Shown one piece after another: positions 26,221-36,189 of a DNA stretch of 64,000 nt; positions within the stretch are counted from its first letter, which is position 1, and each line of letters opens with the position of its first letter. Below the pieces are notes generated by a model. It saw nothing but the letters and a program-made list of their open reading frames with translations. It was not told the origin of the DNA and did no database searches. The translations under genes and the position numbers were made by a program. Source of the DNA: Psychrobacter urativorans (lineage in GTDB: Bacteria > Pseudomonadota > Gammaproteobacteria > Pseudomonadales > Moraxellaceae); assembly GCF_904846695.1 (NCBI RefSeq), contig NZ_CAJHBR010000013.1, forward strand, positions 33,020-97,019. The letters are read 5' to 3'.

Positions 26221-27003
26221 ATGCTAGCAAAACGTATCATACCTTGTTTGGATGTCGATAATGGCCGCGTGGTAAAAGGCGTACAATTTGTCGATATAAA
26301 AGATGCTGGTGATCCAGTTGAAGTGGCCAGACGCTACAATGAACAAGGGGCCGATGAAATTACCTTTTTGGACATTACGGCGACTAATGATGAGCGTGAT
26401 ACTACTTATCATACTGTTGAGCGTATGGCAGAGACCGTATTTGTACCGTTAACCGTTGGCGGCGGGGTACGCAAAATTGCTGATATCCGTAATTTGCTTA
26501 ACGCTGGCGCAGATAAAGTAGCGATTAATTCAGCAGCAGTATTTACTCCTGAATTCGTAGGCGAAGCGGCACAGAAATTTGGTAATCAATGTATCGTAGT
26601 GGCTATCGACGCCAAGCGCGTAGCTGACATAACGGTTGATGGCCTGCTAGTACCACGTTGGGAGATTTTCACTCATGGTGGACGTAAGCCAACTGGTATT
26701 GATGCCGTTGCTTGGGCGGCAAAAATGGCGGCTCTAGGCGCAGGTGAATTGTTAGTCACTTCAATGGATGGCGATGGCACTAAAAAAGGCTATGATTTAG
26801 CGCTTATGCAGCGAATTACTAGCTTAGTTAATGTGCCAGTAATTGCCTCAGGTGGCGTTGGTAACCTGCAACATTTAGCTGATGGAGTACTAAAAGGTGG
26901 CGTCGATGCGGTGCTAGCTGCCAGTATTTTTCACTTCGGTGAACATACTATTCTTGAGGCCAAACAGTACATGGCTGCTCAAGGCATAGCTATGCGTTTG
27001 TAA
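26221..27003 (+). CDS. hisF: Imidazole glycerol phosphate synthase, cyclase subunit
   Basis: HisF joins ammonia delivered by HisH to PRFAR, giving imidazole glycerol phosphate and AICAR in histidine synthesis. The 260-residue TIM barrel shows [13 protein letters not shown] with catalytic Asp11, [10 protein letters not shown] with the second catalytic Asp near 130, and the phosphate loops [11 protein letters not shown] and [15 protein letters not shown] lies just before the ATG. It stands apart from other his genes; hisH is not in the window. It diverges from amidotransferase copy 2. Confidence 0.98.
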   Translation: MLAKRIIPCLDVDNGRVVKGVQFVDIKDAGDPVEVARRYNEQGADEITFLDITATNDERDTTYHTVERMAETVFVPLTVGGGVRKIADIRNLLNAGADKVAINSAAVFTPEFVGEAAQKFGNQCIVVAIDAKRVADITVDGLLVPRWEIFTHGGRKPTGIDAVAWAAKMAALGAGELLVTSMDGDGTKKGYDLALMQRITSLVNVPVIASGGVGNLQHLADGVLKGGVDAVLAASIFHFGEHTILEAKQYMAAQGIAMRL

Positions 27004-27203
27004 CCTGACTTTGAAATACCATTAGTAGCCAAATGTCGTGCATATTTGTCAATGTTCAACAGACCCTTTATATAGAAAAATGCTATCATAGCGCTAACTA
27101 TTTATTTTCGTTTTGTTTTTAGTCAATTAGTCGTTTAAAAATTGATTAAAGCCTTAAACAATAATTTAATTCCTCATTTTAATAAGTAACAAAGGATAGC
27201 TTT

Positions 27204-27725
27204 ATGTCAAATCTAAAACAGCAGCGTGATGATGTTACTCATATTGATGGCAACTTGCATCAAAATGAAGACGCTCGTATCGGTATTGTCGTGGCTCGTT
27301 TCAACGGTTTTGTAGTTGAGTCATTAGTTGATGGCGCTATCGACGCCTTATTACGTCATGGCGTTTTGGGTAGCAATATCACTGTTATCCGTGTGCCTGG
27401 TGCTTTTGAATTACCATTAGTCGCTCAGCGTGCTGCCGAATCAGATCGTTTTGACGCTATCGTAGCTTTGGGTGCTATTATCCGTGGTAGCACGCCACAC
27501 TTTGACTTTGTAGCTAGCGAATCAGCCAAAGGTCTAAGTAGTGTTGCTACTGATTATAATATTCCAGTAAGTAATGGGGTATTGACTACTGATACTATTG
27601 AACAAGCTATCGAACGTTCAGGTACTAAAGCTGGCAATAAAGGCTCAGAAGCTGCCATGGTAGTCCTAGAAATGATCGCTGTATTGTCGCAGTTAGATAT
27701 CGACGATAGCGATGATGTTGCTTAA
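27204..27725 (+). CDS. ribH: 6,7-dimethyl-8-ribityllumazine synthase
   Basis: Lumazine synthase condenses the ribityl-aminouracil and the four-carbon phosphate in riboflavin synthesis. The 173-residue product has [41 protein letters not shown] (with the catalytic His) and [14 protein letters not shown]. Residues 1-20 are extra compared with the minimal enzyme. AAAGGA precedes the ATG. The next gene is nusB, the common ribH-nusB-thiL-pgpA order, though a 213-base gap separates them here. Confidence 0.97.
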   Translation: MSNLKQQRDDVTHIDGNLHQNEDARIGIVVARFNGFVVESLVDGAIDALLRHGVLGSNITVIRVPGAFELPLVAQRAAESDRFDAIVALGAIIRGSTPHFDFVASESAKGLSSVATDYNIPVSNGVLTTDTIEQAIERSGTKAGNKGSEAAMVVLEMIAVLSQLDIDDSDDVA

Positions 27726-27938
27726 TTTGACAGCGTTGATAAGCAGCTGATTACCGCTTTTTGAATTTTATTGTCTGATTATAATTTAATAGGCGCTGTG
27801 GTTAACCATCATGGCGTTTAAGCTTTAAGATGTACTGATAATATTTATCAGTCGACTACTATTTAACAGCATTGTTTAGAATCGTTAGTGAACACTATTG
27901 ATTAAAACCACTATTTAACATTTAGGTATTTTTCCCTT

Positions 27939-29132
27939 ATGACTGACCAACTCAAGCGCGCCATTAGCGCTGCGAAAACAGCACAAACCCATGATCAAAA
28001 GGCTGAGCAAGCTGAAGCTATCAGCTTAGCGAGCAGTAGTGCTGGTGACCAACACTTCGATATGAGTGAGTCTTCTTATAAGACTAGTCACACTGCTGTG
28101 CGTAAGGCACGGCGCTTTGCTATGCAAGGTCTTTATGAATGGCTAATGACTGATCGTCGCTTTGATACCAGCGGTAAACTAGGTTGGAAAGACAATGCGC
28201 CGCATGACATTGCTGCGCGTACTCGTGCCACTAATGCTATGCATACAGTGCATATTGGTTACTATCATGAAATGATGCGTGATATTCCAGAACAAATCCA
28301 AGCACTAGATGCCCTTATTAGTCAGCAGTTAGACCGTGAAGTCGATAAGTTAGATACTGTTGAGCATGCTATTTTGCTTATTGGTGCTTATGAGCTGCAA
28401 AACCGCTTAGAAATTCCATATAAAGTAGTTATGGATGAAGCGATGAAGCTTAATAATCACTTTGGTGCTACTGATGCACACAAATTAATTAATGCGGTAC
28501 TCGATAGAATGGCCGTTGAGTTACGTGCTGCTGAAGTACAAGCAGACACTAAGGCTAATAAACGCAATTCACAAAAACCAGCTGTAGTAAAAGTAGCCGC
28601 TAGTACAAATGAGCCAGCCATTAGTGCTGAAACAGATAGCAGCGCAACCGCTTCTACTAAGCCACGTATTAGTGCTAATAATGCTAGTGTCAAACGTAAC
28701 CGTCCCACTAAGGTAAACGCTGGAACTAGTACCGCTCAAGCGGCAGCAGCCAATACCAAAAAAGCGCAACAACAAAGCGTAAAGCCAGTAGCTGCGCCAC
28801 AAAAAGACGAAAGTGTTGCTGATGATGCGGTTATTAATGACACGGTTATTAATGAAAAAGCTATCGATACTACTGCTGAACAAAATAGCGTATTAACGGT
28901 AGCAGCGACTGTCGCTAACGATGATGCTACTGGCGATAATAGCGCGGCTGTACTAGCCGTAGAAGATAGTCTAGTAGCAGATGATGCAGTAGCAGAAACA
29001 ATAACAAGCAACGTAGCAGAGCAAACTGCAGAAAAGGTGACTAACAGCGATCAAGCAGATAACGAACAATCAGATACTGTTGCAACTGATAGTACTGTTG
29101 CAGATGCTTCTGTTAATAGAAGCCAAGACTAA
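27939..29132 (+). CDS. nusB: Transcription antitermination factor NusB with a long low-complexity tail
   Basis: NusB binds boxA RNA with NusE (S10) in rRNA antitermination. The domain is at about residues 50-190: [15 protein letters not shown], then a helical region, [15 protein letters not shown] and [19 protein letters not shown] followed by [14 protein letters not shown]. The typical protein has about 140-150 residues; this one has 397. The first 48 residues and about 200 C-terminal residues are extra; the tail is rich in Ala, Thr, Asp, Val and Ser, acidic overall, and probably disordered. The stop is two bases before thiL, so nusB-thiL-pgpA form one operon. Confidence 0.93.
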   Translation: MTDQLKRAISAAKTAQTHDQKAEQAEAISLASSSAGDQHFDMSESSYKTSHTAVRKARRFAMQGLYEWLMTDRRFDTSGKLGWKDNAPHDIAARTRATNAMHTVHIGYYHEMMRDIPEQIQALDALISQQLDREVDKLDTVEHAILLIGAYELQNRLEIPYKVVMDEAMKLNNHFGATDAHKLINAVLDRMAVELRAAEVQADTKANKRNSQKPAVVKVAASTNEPAISAETDSSATASTKPRISANNASVKRNRPTKVNAGTSTAQAAAANTKKAQQQSVKPVAAPQKDESVADDAVINDTVINEKAIDTTAEQNSVLTVAATVANDDATGDNSAAVLAVEDSLVADDAVAETITSNVAEQTAEKVTNSDQADNEQSDTVATDSTVADASVNRSQD

Positions 29133-29134
29133 TC

Positions 29135-30172
29135 ATGACTGAGTTTGAGCTGATTGAGCGTATATTTTGCCAGTTGCAAGCAGCGCTACCCTTACCGGCT
29201 GATATCGAAAAAGGTATTGGCGATGATGCGGCGGTCATGGGCGTGCCTACTGGTGCGCGCTTAGTCAGCTGTATCGATACCTTAGTTCAAGGGCGGCACT
29301 TTAGCGCTGATTGGTCAGAGGTGCAAAGACTGGCTTTTGCTATTGGCTATAAAGCCGTAGCGGTTAATGTCTCAGACTTAGCGGCTATGGGTGCAACGCC
29401 ACACAGCATTTTATTAGCGCTAGCCTTGCCTGAGCGCCTTGCTTATGAGCAGTGGTTAACTGAGTTTGCCAAAGGTCTATTTCATGCTTGCCAATTATTT
29501 GGCGTCACCCTTATTGGCGGTGACACTACGCGTAGCGACAATCTAGTATTGAGCGTTAGTGCTCAAGGTCTTTTGAGCTCGAACACGCCAGCGGTCTATA
29601 GGTCAGGCGCACAAGTGGGTGATAAAGTTTATGTTTCGGGTACCCTTGGCGATGCCAGTTATGCGTTGCAACACCCTGATAATGTGACTGGGCTTGAGCT
29701 CAGCCATCGTTTACATATGCCCACTCCACGTATCACGCTGGGGGCTAAACTAGCACAAATCGGTGCGACGGCGATGATAGATATCTCTGACGGCCTTTAT
29801 CAAGACTTAGGTCATATCTGCCAACAAAGCGCTGTCACTATGCGTATTGATCTTGAGCGCTTGCCAACCAGCAGTGCTTTAGCCAAAGTTGATTTATCTG
29901 AGCGCTTATTATGCCAATTGGCAGGTGGGGATGATTATGAGTTGGCTTTTACTTTGCCCGCTGATATCGAACCGCCTATCGATAATACTGCCGTTAGCTG
30001 TATCGGCGAGGTTATTGCCATCGCTGCTGATACCCCTGAAGATCAGAACAGCAACCCTACCTTAATGCTAAATCCTATCCTGTTTTATCAAGGACAGGCA
30101 GTAACTGTTGAGCAGCCAGCACCTTTTAATACGCTACCTACGCTCACTGGTTATCAACACTTTACAGGTTAG
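29135..30172 (+). CDS. thiL: Thiamine-monophosphate kinase
   Basis: ThiL phosphorylates thiamine monophosphate to the active diphosphate cofactor. The 345-residue protein starts with FELIERIF and shows GIGDDAAV (metal/ATP binding), VNVSDLAAMGATP, LIGGDTTRSDNLVLSV, VSGTLGDAS and MIDISDGLYQDLGHI, with a late GGDDYELAFT. These are the standard blocks in standard order. It begins two bases after nusB and ends three bases before pgpA. Confidence 0.97.
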   Translation: MTEFELIERIFCQLQAALPLPADIEKGIGDDAAVMGVPTGARLVSCIDTLVQGRHFSADWSEVQRLAFAIGYKAVAVNVSDLAAMGATPHSILLALALPERLAYEQWLTEFAKGLFHACQLFGVTLIGGDTTRSDNLVLSVSAQGLLSSNTPAVYRSGAQVGDKVYVSGTLGDASYALQHPDNVTGLELSHRLHMPTPRITLGAKLAQIGATAMIDISDGLYQDLGHICQQSAVTMRIDLERLPTSSALAKVDLSERLLCQLAGGDDYELAFTLPADIEPPIDNTAVSCIGEVIAIAADTPEDQNSNPTLMLNPILFYQGQAVTVEQPAPFNTLPTLTGYQHFTG

Positions 30173-30175
30173 ATC

Positions 30176-30766
30176 ATGACTGACGACTCATCTAAACATA
30201 GCACTAAGCCTGATATTAGCAAAGCTAATGACTGCCCGTCTCTACCCGCCAATGCCAGTGCGCTGGATAGTGTTGTCTATTGGTTAGGTATTGGTCTAGG
30301 CAGTGGGTTGCCACGTCGTGCGCCAGGTACTTGGGGTACAGTCGGTGGCTTGCTTATCGCCGTACCACTCATGAGCTTAGGCTTTACAGCATTTTTTATT
30401 ATTACTTTGCTATCTTGCGTGGTTGGGGTATGGATATGTGGGCGTACCTCAGAGCTAATGGGTGTCCATGACGATCCGCATATTGTTTGGGATGAGTGGT
30501 CAGGTATCTGGATTACTTTATTGCCTTTTTCTTATCTAGGCGTAAGTACTGCTACTTTTTGGCATGATATTACCCAAGCATTGGGCATCCTCTCTTTAGC
30601 CCTTGCCTTTATCCTGTTTCGGTTTTTTGACATTATTAAGCCACCACCAATTGATTGGGCGGACAAAAAAGTCGCTGGCGGTTTGGGGATTATGCTTGAC
30701 GATATCATAGCGGGTATCATGGCTGCCGTTATATGGATGATCGCCATAACGGGCATTATGCTTTAA
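30176..30766 (+). CDS. pgpA: Phosphatidylglycerophosphatase A
   Basis: PgpA removes phosphate from phosphatidylglycerophosphate at the inner membrane to give phosphatidylglycerol. The 196-residue protein has the family blocks GLGSGLPRRAPGTWGT, DPHIVWDEWSGIWI and DIIKPPPIDWADKKVAGG, followed by IMLDDIIAG, with four hydrophobic segments. The first 30 residues are a hydrophilic extension. It is the last gene of the nusB-thiL-pgpA operon. Confidence 0.96.
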   Translation: MTDDSSKHSTKPDISKANDCPSLPANASALDSVVYWLGIGLGSGLPRRAPGTWGTVGGLLIAVPLMSLGFTAFFIITLLSCVVGVWICGRTSELMGVHDDPHIVWDEWSGIWITLLPFSYLGVSTATFWHDITQALGILSLALAFILFRFFDIIKPPPIDWADKKVAGGLGIMLDDIIAGIMAAVIWMIAITGIML

Positions 30767-30978
30767 AGCTTTATTGTATAGCTATAGTGGCCATCACAAG
30801 AGCTAATACTAAGCCTATTAACTGCTTTATAAAGAGTATTGATAAAAAGTGCTTTATCACTATTATTTTGATAAATAGGTCTTATCTAAGCACAGGTTTA
30901 GCAAAAAGATATAGACCTAACACTTTTATAACATTATATATTTTTTGTATTCACAAGTTTTTATCAACAACTTTGCGT

Positions 30979-30984
30979 TATAAT
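30979..30984 (+). promoter_or_regulatory. Possible -10 element for glmU
   Basis: A perfect TATAAT at 30979-30984 sits 57 bases before the glmU ATG. The -35 region at the correct distance is weak (AGTTTT), so this is only a candidate. Confidence 0.35.
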
Positions 30985-31041
30985 TAAGTCATACCTTGTT
31001 ACATTTGTGGCTTTATTTTAGCAATATCTTTTAGGAATACT

Positions 31042-32415
31042 ATGACTTCATCTCTTTCTGTCGTTATCCTCGCTGCCGGTAAAGGCACTCGTATGCAATC
31101 GGCTAAGCCAAAAGTATTGCAAACCTTAGCGGGCAAGTCTTTATTAGGTCATGTATTAGATACTTGTTATCAGCTGACTGTCGATGACACTATCGTGGTT
31201 TATGGCTTTGGTGGCGATCAAGTGCAGACAGCAATTGATGATCAATATGCACATTTATCTATCACTTGGGTGGCACAAACAGAACAGTTAGGTACTGGCC
31301 ATGCGGTAAAGGTTGCTCTAGATAAGCTACCTAAAGAAGGTCAAAGTCTAATCCTATATGGTGATGTACCGTTAGTTAGTGGTCGAACTTTGACTTTATT
31401 GCGAGCGGCCAATACCAACGGCATGTCAATGCTAACTTTGACAGTCAATAATCCTTTTGGCCTAGGTCGTATTAAGCGTAACAGCAATGGTGACATTGAA
31501 GCTATCGTTGAGCAAAAAGACGCTAGTAGCGCTGAGCAGCAGATTACTGAGATTAACAGTGGTATTTACTGCGTTGATAATGCCCTACTGCATAAATACT
31601 TGCCTGAATTGTCCAATGATAACGCGCAACAAGAGTACTATCTCACTGACATCGTAAAAATGGCGGTAGCAGATGGTATTAGTATTGCAGCGATTGAGCC
31701 TGAGCATGCCTTTGAGATCGAAGGGGTTAATAACCGTCAGCAGCTCGCAAGCTTAGAGCGCTCATGGCAGAGTAAGCTAGTCCATGATTTACAAGTGGCT
31801 GGCGTCCAGTTTGCTGATCCGACACGAGTTGATATTCGGGGCAGCTTGACGGCTGGTCAAGATGTATTCATAGATATTAACGTAGTGTTTGAGGGCGATT
31901 GTACCTTAGGGGATAACGTCTATGTCGAAGCTGGCTGCGTCATTAAGAGCTCACAGCTAGGTAACGCTTGCCACATAAAGCCTTATTGTGTCATCGATCA
32001 TGCGCAAGTAGGTGCTGGGGTAGATGTTGGTCCGTTTGCTCATCTGCGCCCTGATACCGTATTGTCTGATAACAGTAAAGTTGGCAACTTCGTTGAAATC
32101 AAAAAGTCAGTTATCGGTAAAGGCAGTAAGGTCAATCACCTTAGCTATATCGGCGATGCAACGGTTGGTACTAATGCTAACATCGGTGCTGGTACTATCA
32201 CTTGTAACTATGACGGTGTCAATAAGTCTCAAACTATTATCAACGATAATGCCTTTATTGGCTCTAATTCAAGCTTAGTCGCCCCAGTGACTATCGGCAA
32301 AAATGCTACGGTCGGTGCTGGTTCAGTGATTACTGATGATGTAGACGCTGATGCCTTGGCATTGGCTCGAGGACGCCAAGTTCAGAAGTCAGGTTTTCAA
32401 AGACCCATCAAGTAA
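31042..32415 (+). CDS. glmU: Bifunctional UDP-N-acetylglucosamine pyrophosphorylase / glucosamine-1-phosphate acetyltransferase
   Basis: GlmU acetylates glucosamine-1-phosphate and then uridylylates it to UDP-GlcNAc, the precursor for peptidoglycan and lipopolysaccharide. The N-terminal nucleotidyltransferase begins VVILAAGKGTRMQSAKPKVL; the C-terminal half is a left-handed beta-helix of hexapeptide repeats with HLSYIGDATVG and NIGAGTITCNYDG. The 457-residue length is normal. AGGAAT precedes the ATG. glmS follows on the same strand 177 bases later, supplying the upstream step. Confidence 0.98.
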   Translation: MTSSLSVVILAAGKGTRMQSAKPKVLQTLAGKSLLGHVLDTCYQLTVDDTIVVYGFGGDQVQTAIDDQYAHLSITWVAQTEQLGTGHAVKVALDKLPKEGQSLILYGDVPLVSGRTLTLLRAANTNGMSMLTLTVNNPFGLGRIKRNSNGDIEAIVEQKDASSAEQQITEINSGIYCVDNALLHKYLPELSNDNAQQEYYLTDIVKMAVADGISIAAIEPEHAFEIEGVNNRQQLASLERSWQSKLVHDLQVAGVQFADPTRVDIRGSLTAGQDVFIDINVVFEGDCTLGDNVYVEAGCVIKSSQLGNACHIKPYCVIDHAQVGAGVDVGPFAHLRPDTVLSDNSKVGNFVEIKKSVIGKGSKVNHLSYIGDATVGTNANIGAGTITCNYDGVNKSQTIINDNAFIGSNSSLVAPVTIGKNATVGAGSVITDDVDADALALARGRQVQKSGFQRPIK

Positions 32416-32592
32416 TGGCATGGCGCTAAGAGCTTAAATAGTTCTAGCTGGTATGAACAACCTAATAAATATCAAGCAGCGTAGCAAGGTTTGCAGCGCT
32501 GCTTAATAGTATTTAATTAACCTATATTTTTACAGCCCTTCTAATTTAATAAATAACCAAATAACCAAATATATTTAATTTAAGGAATAGCC

Positions 32593-34437
32593 ATGTGTGG
32601 AATCGTAGGCGCAGTCGCTGAACGTAATATTGCCAATATCTTACTTGAGGGTCTCAAGCGTTTAGAGTACCGAGGTTATGACTCTGCTGGTCTCACAGTA
32701 ATTCGTGATGGCGAGCTGCATCGTGAACGTCAAGTTGGCAAAGTGCAAGCATTGGTCGATGCTGTCGCTATCAATCCTGAGTTTTTTGATGGTCATATCG
32801 GTATTGCTCATACCCGTTGGGCGACTCATGGCGAACCTGCACAGCGTAACGCACATCCGCATGTATCTGGCAAAATCGCTGTGGTGCATAACGGTATCGT
32901 TGAGAACTATGCTGAGCTCAAAGAAGAGCTGATCGCTAAAGGCTATGAGTTTACTTCACAAACTGATACTGAAGTTGTGGCGCATCTGATTAATGACCTT
33001 TATAAACAGACTCCTGATTTATTAGAAGCAGTACGTGCAGTCATTCCCTTATTACATGGCGCTTTTGCCCTAGGCATTGTGCATGTAGATAGCCCAGAGG
33101 AATTAATTACCGTACGTCTAGGCTCGCCATTAGTGATTGGTGTAGGCATCGGTGAGAACTTTATCGCATCCGATCAACTAGCACTGTTACCAGTAACCAA
33201 CCGCTTTATGTACCTAGAAGAAGGTGACATTGCCAAGCTGACTCGTAATAGTATTCAAATATTTGCTGATGGTGTAGAAGTCAGTCGTAAGATTCATGAG
33301 ATAGATGCACAGCAACATAATGCCGATAAAGGCGAGTTTAAGCACTATATGCTCAAAGAGATCTATGAGCAGCCAGATGCAGTCGCTCGCACTTTAGAGA
33401 TGGCCATTGATAGCACTAACACCTCAAAGCTACGTGATGATTTCTTACAACGTCATGAGGATAAGCTGTCCGGTATTCGTAACATTCAAATATTGGCTTG
33501 TGGTACTAGCTATCATGCTGGCATGGTGGCTAAGTACTGGTTTGAAAACTTAACCCGTCTGCCCTGCTCAGTTGAAGTGGCGAGCGAATTTCGCTATCGT
33601 AACCCAGTAGTAGTCGACAACTCGTTAGTGATTTGCATTTCGCAATCTGGTGAGACTGCTGACACTTTATCGGCTCTACGTGATACTCAAAAACAAAAGC
33701 CTACTGGCTTGGTGAGTCTGGCCCTGTGTAATGTTGCCACCTCGTCATTAGTCCGTGAGACTGATATTTACTTGCCTACCCTTGCAGGTCCTGAGATTGG
33801 CGTAGCTTCCACTAAGGCTTTCACCACTCAGCTGGTCGCTTTAATGTTATTAGTATTGAAAGTCGGCGCTACTCAGCAGCGTATGGATAGCGAGCGTTTA
33901 GGCACTTTACTTAGTGAACTACAGCAGTTGCCCGGTCAGCTTTATGCCAGCTTACATTTAGACGCTGCTATCAAAACCATGAGCGAAAGCTTTGAGGATA
34001 AGAAAAGCTGCCTATTCTTAGGCCGTGGTCTACAGTTTCCAATAGCCCTTGAAGGCGCACTGAAACTTAAAGAGATCTCTTATATCCATGCTGAAGGTTA
34101 CGCAGCTGGTGAACTTAAACATGGTCCTTTGGCATTAGTAGACAAGGATATGCCCATTGTCGTATTAGCTCCTAAAGACAGTATGTTCGATAAGCTAAAA
34201 GCTAATATGCAAGAGGTTCATGCCCGTCATGGCGAGCTATTCGTATTCGCTAGTGAATCAAGCAAAATGGTCGCTGAAGATCGTATGCATGTGGTTTACG
34301 TACCTGACGTTTGCGAGACGCTAGCACCGGTTGTTTATAGCATACCAGTGCAGCTATTGTCTTACCACGTGGCGGTTATGCGTGGTACTGACGTTGATCA
34401 ACCTCGTAACTTGGCCAAGTCGGTTACCGTTGAGTAG
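32593..34437 (+). CDS. glmS: Glutamine--fructose-6-phosphate aminotransferase (isomerizing)
   Basis: GlmS makes glucosamine-6-phosphate from fructose-6-phosphate and glutamine, the entry step of hexosamine synthesis. It starts MCGIVGAVAERN, with Cys2 as nucleophile, followed by RLEYRGYDSAG, HTRWATHGEP and HNGIVENY. Two SIS domains follow, with CGTSYHAG and SQSGETADT, and the C-terminus ends NLAKSVTVE as usual. The length of 614 is close to the 609 of E. coli. AAGGAA precedes the ATG. A terminator follows at 34484-34526. Confidence 0.98.
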   Translation: MCGIVGAVAERNIANILLEGLKRLEYRGYDSAGLTVIRDGELHRERQVGKVQALVDAVAINPEFFDGHIGIAHTRWATHGEPAQRNAHPHVSGKIAVVHNGIVENYAELKEELIAKGYEFTSQTDTEVVAHLINDLYKQTPDLLEAVRAVIPLLHGAFALGIVHVDSPEELITVRLGSPLVIGVGIGENFIASDQLALLPVTNRFMYLEEGDIAKLTRNSIQIFADGVEVSRKIHEIDAQQHNADKGEFKHYMLKEIYEQPDAVARTLEMAIDSTNTSKLRDDFLQRHEDKLSGIRNIQILACGTSYHAGMVAKYWFENLTRLPCSVEVASEFRYRNPVVVDNSLVICISQSGETADTLSALRDTQKQKPTGLVSLALCNVATSSLVRETDIYLPTLAGPEIGVASTKAFTTQLVALMLLVLKVGATQQRMDSERLGTLLSELQQLPGQLYASLHLDAAIKTMSESFEDKKSCLFLGRGLQFPIALEGALKLKEISYIHAEGYAAGELKHGPLALVDKDMPIVVLAPKDSMFDKLKANMQEVHARHGELFVFASESSKMVAEDRMHVVYVPDVCETLAPVVYSIPVQLLSYHVAVMRGTDVDQPRNLAKSVTVE

Positions 34438-34483
34438 TTTATGGCTGATTAGACAGTGATATAAAGTAGTAGTACTTATTACC

Positions 34484-34526
34484 AAAATCCCTAATACCGT
34501 GTTGAACAGTATTAGGGATTTTTTAT
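34484..34526 (+). terminator. Terminator after glmS
   Basis: AAAATCCCTAATAC pairs with GTATTAGGGATTTT around a ten-base loop, followed by further T residues. It is a strong rho-independent terminator 46 bases past the glmS stop. Confidence 0.9.
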
Positions 34527-34782
34527 TGTCACAAAATAGCTATAACGATTAGGGCCTGTTGAGTCTTCACAAGTAGCCACTGCTGGTAGCTACTGATTTA
34601 TCAACGCTGTGATCGAATGTTCAATACGCCCTAATATTAGTAAGAATAAATACTCTTAGTGATAGTGCCTTACTAAATTAATAGAAACGGACTCTTTTCA
34701 GCTTGGTCATCTAACGCAACAGTTGGCTTATTTAGAATAAAAAGAGCAGAAATTCATCGATTTTACTGCTCTTGTTATAGTA
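34527..34782. other. Convergent intergenic stretch
   Basis: No gene is visible between the glmS terminator and the permease stop. A mirrored pair AAGAGCAG/CTGCTCTT near 34741-34774, with A- and T-rich flanks, may terminate the permease transcript. Confidence 0.45.
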
Positions 34783-36189
34783 TTAAATTTCCTTTTCAAA
34801 AATAGTGCCTTTTTTGAATGTAGAACCTTTAAACATTGTTTTGGTAATAATCGGATAAGCAATACCGGCAACGATTAGTCCGATTAACCAAGCGAGATCA
34901 ACGAATATGAATGCTGCTGCTGTACCGATAGCAAGCGCTAGCAATGCAGCATAATTCACCTCTTCAAAGTCCCCATCTGTTTTGTATAGTTCTTTGATAT
35001 CGATATGCTGTTTTCTCATAAAATAGAAGTCGACAAGAAGAATAGCAATAAGAGGTCCAAGAAAAGCTGAGTAGACATGAACGAAAGTATCCAATCCTTT
35101 TGCATTATCATCCTGCACTAACAGCCATGGAAATGATCCCATCGCAAGTATTCCGGTAATGGTTACTGAAGCTTTGTAGTTCAGTTTGGTAAATAGTTGA
35201 ACAACATAAGCTGGCGTAACAATGTTTGCTACTAAATTGACCGCGATAGCGCCAAACACAATGAATACAGAGATGAATAATTGCATATAAACGTTGTCAA
35301 ATAATGCTGGTAACCCTAGTGCTGGATTGGTATAACCTGTCGCACTGGCAAGCATAGCGCCTACAACCACTACTGAGCCATAAGCTACGATAATCGGTAT
35401 AAAGTAAAGAAGTCCTCTTTTTTTGTCCGTGTAGCCTGTTTTTAGTTCGCGTGAATAGTCTGCTGCACTCAAAAATATAGCGGCGTAGTTACCAAGGAAG
35501 ACCATAATATAGGCAAAGAACTCGATTCCCCATGTGCCTTTAGCATTAATCCAAGAAGTTGAAATGGCTGCGCTATGGTCTTTAACTAGTATGATAAATA
35601 CCGTAATGACGATACCCATCAGCACCACAGATGCCACCGATTCAACGACTTTAATACTATGAAAGCCTTTCATTGAAAGCAATATTTGCACAATTATGAG
35701 AATAATGAATCCAACAAAGACATTATCAAAAGCGCCACTTGATAATATTTTGAACACCTCATTTAATGCGGTACCGCCGATCCAACTTTGAACCCCATAC
35801 CAGATGACAGCAGGCACTGCACGGAGTAGTGAAGAGAGCAGTGTTCCTTTTTTACCAAACGATGCTTTTAAGTGAGCAACGTAAGGAATACCGTATTTAT
35901 AGCCTGCTCTGTCGTTTAATGCAAAAAAGGTGGAAACAATGGCAATGGCAATTAATGCAGCTGTGATAGTCTGCCAAATATTCAATACTGCCATACCAGC
36001 AACTATAACGCTCGCACCGAGCGTCATATTACCCATGTTCACACCGTCTCCAACCCACAAAGACATGTAGCCAAGCGCCCCTAAAGTTCTATCTTCTGGG
36101 CCATTTGGCTTTAGAGTTTCGTCACCTGTAGTTTCAACAAGGGTAGTTCTTGTTTCTGCTGTCGCTACATAATCTTCTTTAGAGTTCAT
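34783..36189 (-). CDS. NCS1-family nucleobase/hydantoin-type permease
   Basis: The 468-residue protein has about twelve membrane segments. Early blocks LGALGYMSLWVGDGVNMGNM and GYKYGIPYVAHLKASFG, followed by RAVPAVIWYGVQSWIGG, are characteristic of NCS1 transporters for cytosine, purines, allantoin or hydantoins. A hydrophilic N-terminus of 35 residues precedes the first segment. It diverges from a cytosine-deaminase-like amidohydrolase across a 1-kb gap, which makes uptake and hydrolysis of the same cyclic-amide or nucleobase compound plausible. The precise substrate cannot be read. Confidence 0.9.
   Translation of the reverse strand: MNSKEDYVATAETRTTLVETTGDETLKPNGPEDRTLGALGYMSLWVGDGVNMGNMTLGASVIVAGMAVLNIWQTITAALIAIAIVSTFFALNDRAGYKYGIPYVAHLKASFGKKGTLLSSLLRAVPAVIWYGVQSWIGGTALNEVFKILSSGAFDNVFVGFIILIIVQILLSMKGFHSIKVVESVASVVLMGIVITVFIILVKDHSAAISTSWINAKGTWGIEFFAYIMVFLGNYAAIFLSAADYSRELKTGYTDKKRGLLYFIPIIVAYGSVVVVGAMLASATGYTNPALGLPALFDNVYMQLFISVFIVFGAIAVNLVANIVTPAYVVQLFTKLNYKASVTITGILAMGSFPWLLVQDDNAKGLDTFVHVYSAFLGPLIAILLVDFYFMRKQHIDIKELYKTDGDFEEVNYAALLALAIGTAAAFIFVDLAWLIGLIVAGIAYPIITKTMFKGSTFKKGTIFEKEI

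Noticed and set aside
27004..27203. A possible FMN riboswitch before ribH
   Set aside because: The 200-base leader shows none of the conserved FMN-element blocks and is mostly AT-rich.
32416..32592. A possible glmS ribozyme leader
   Set aside because: The gap is short, AT-rich and lacks the ribozyme core; such leaders are typical of Gram-positive bacteria.
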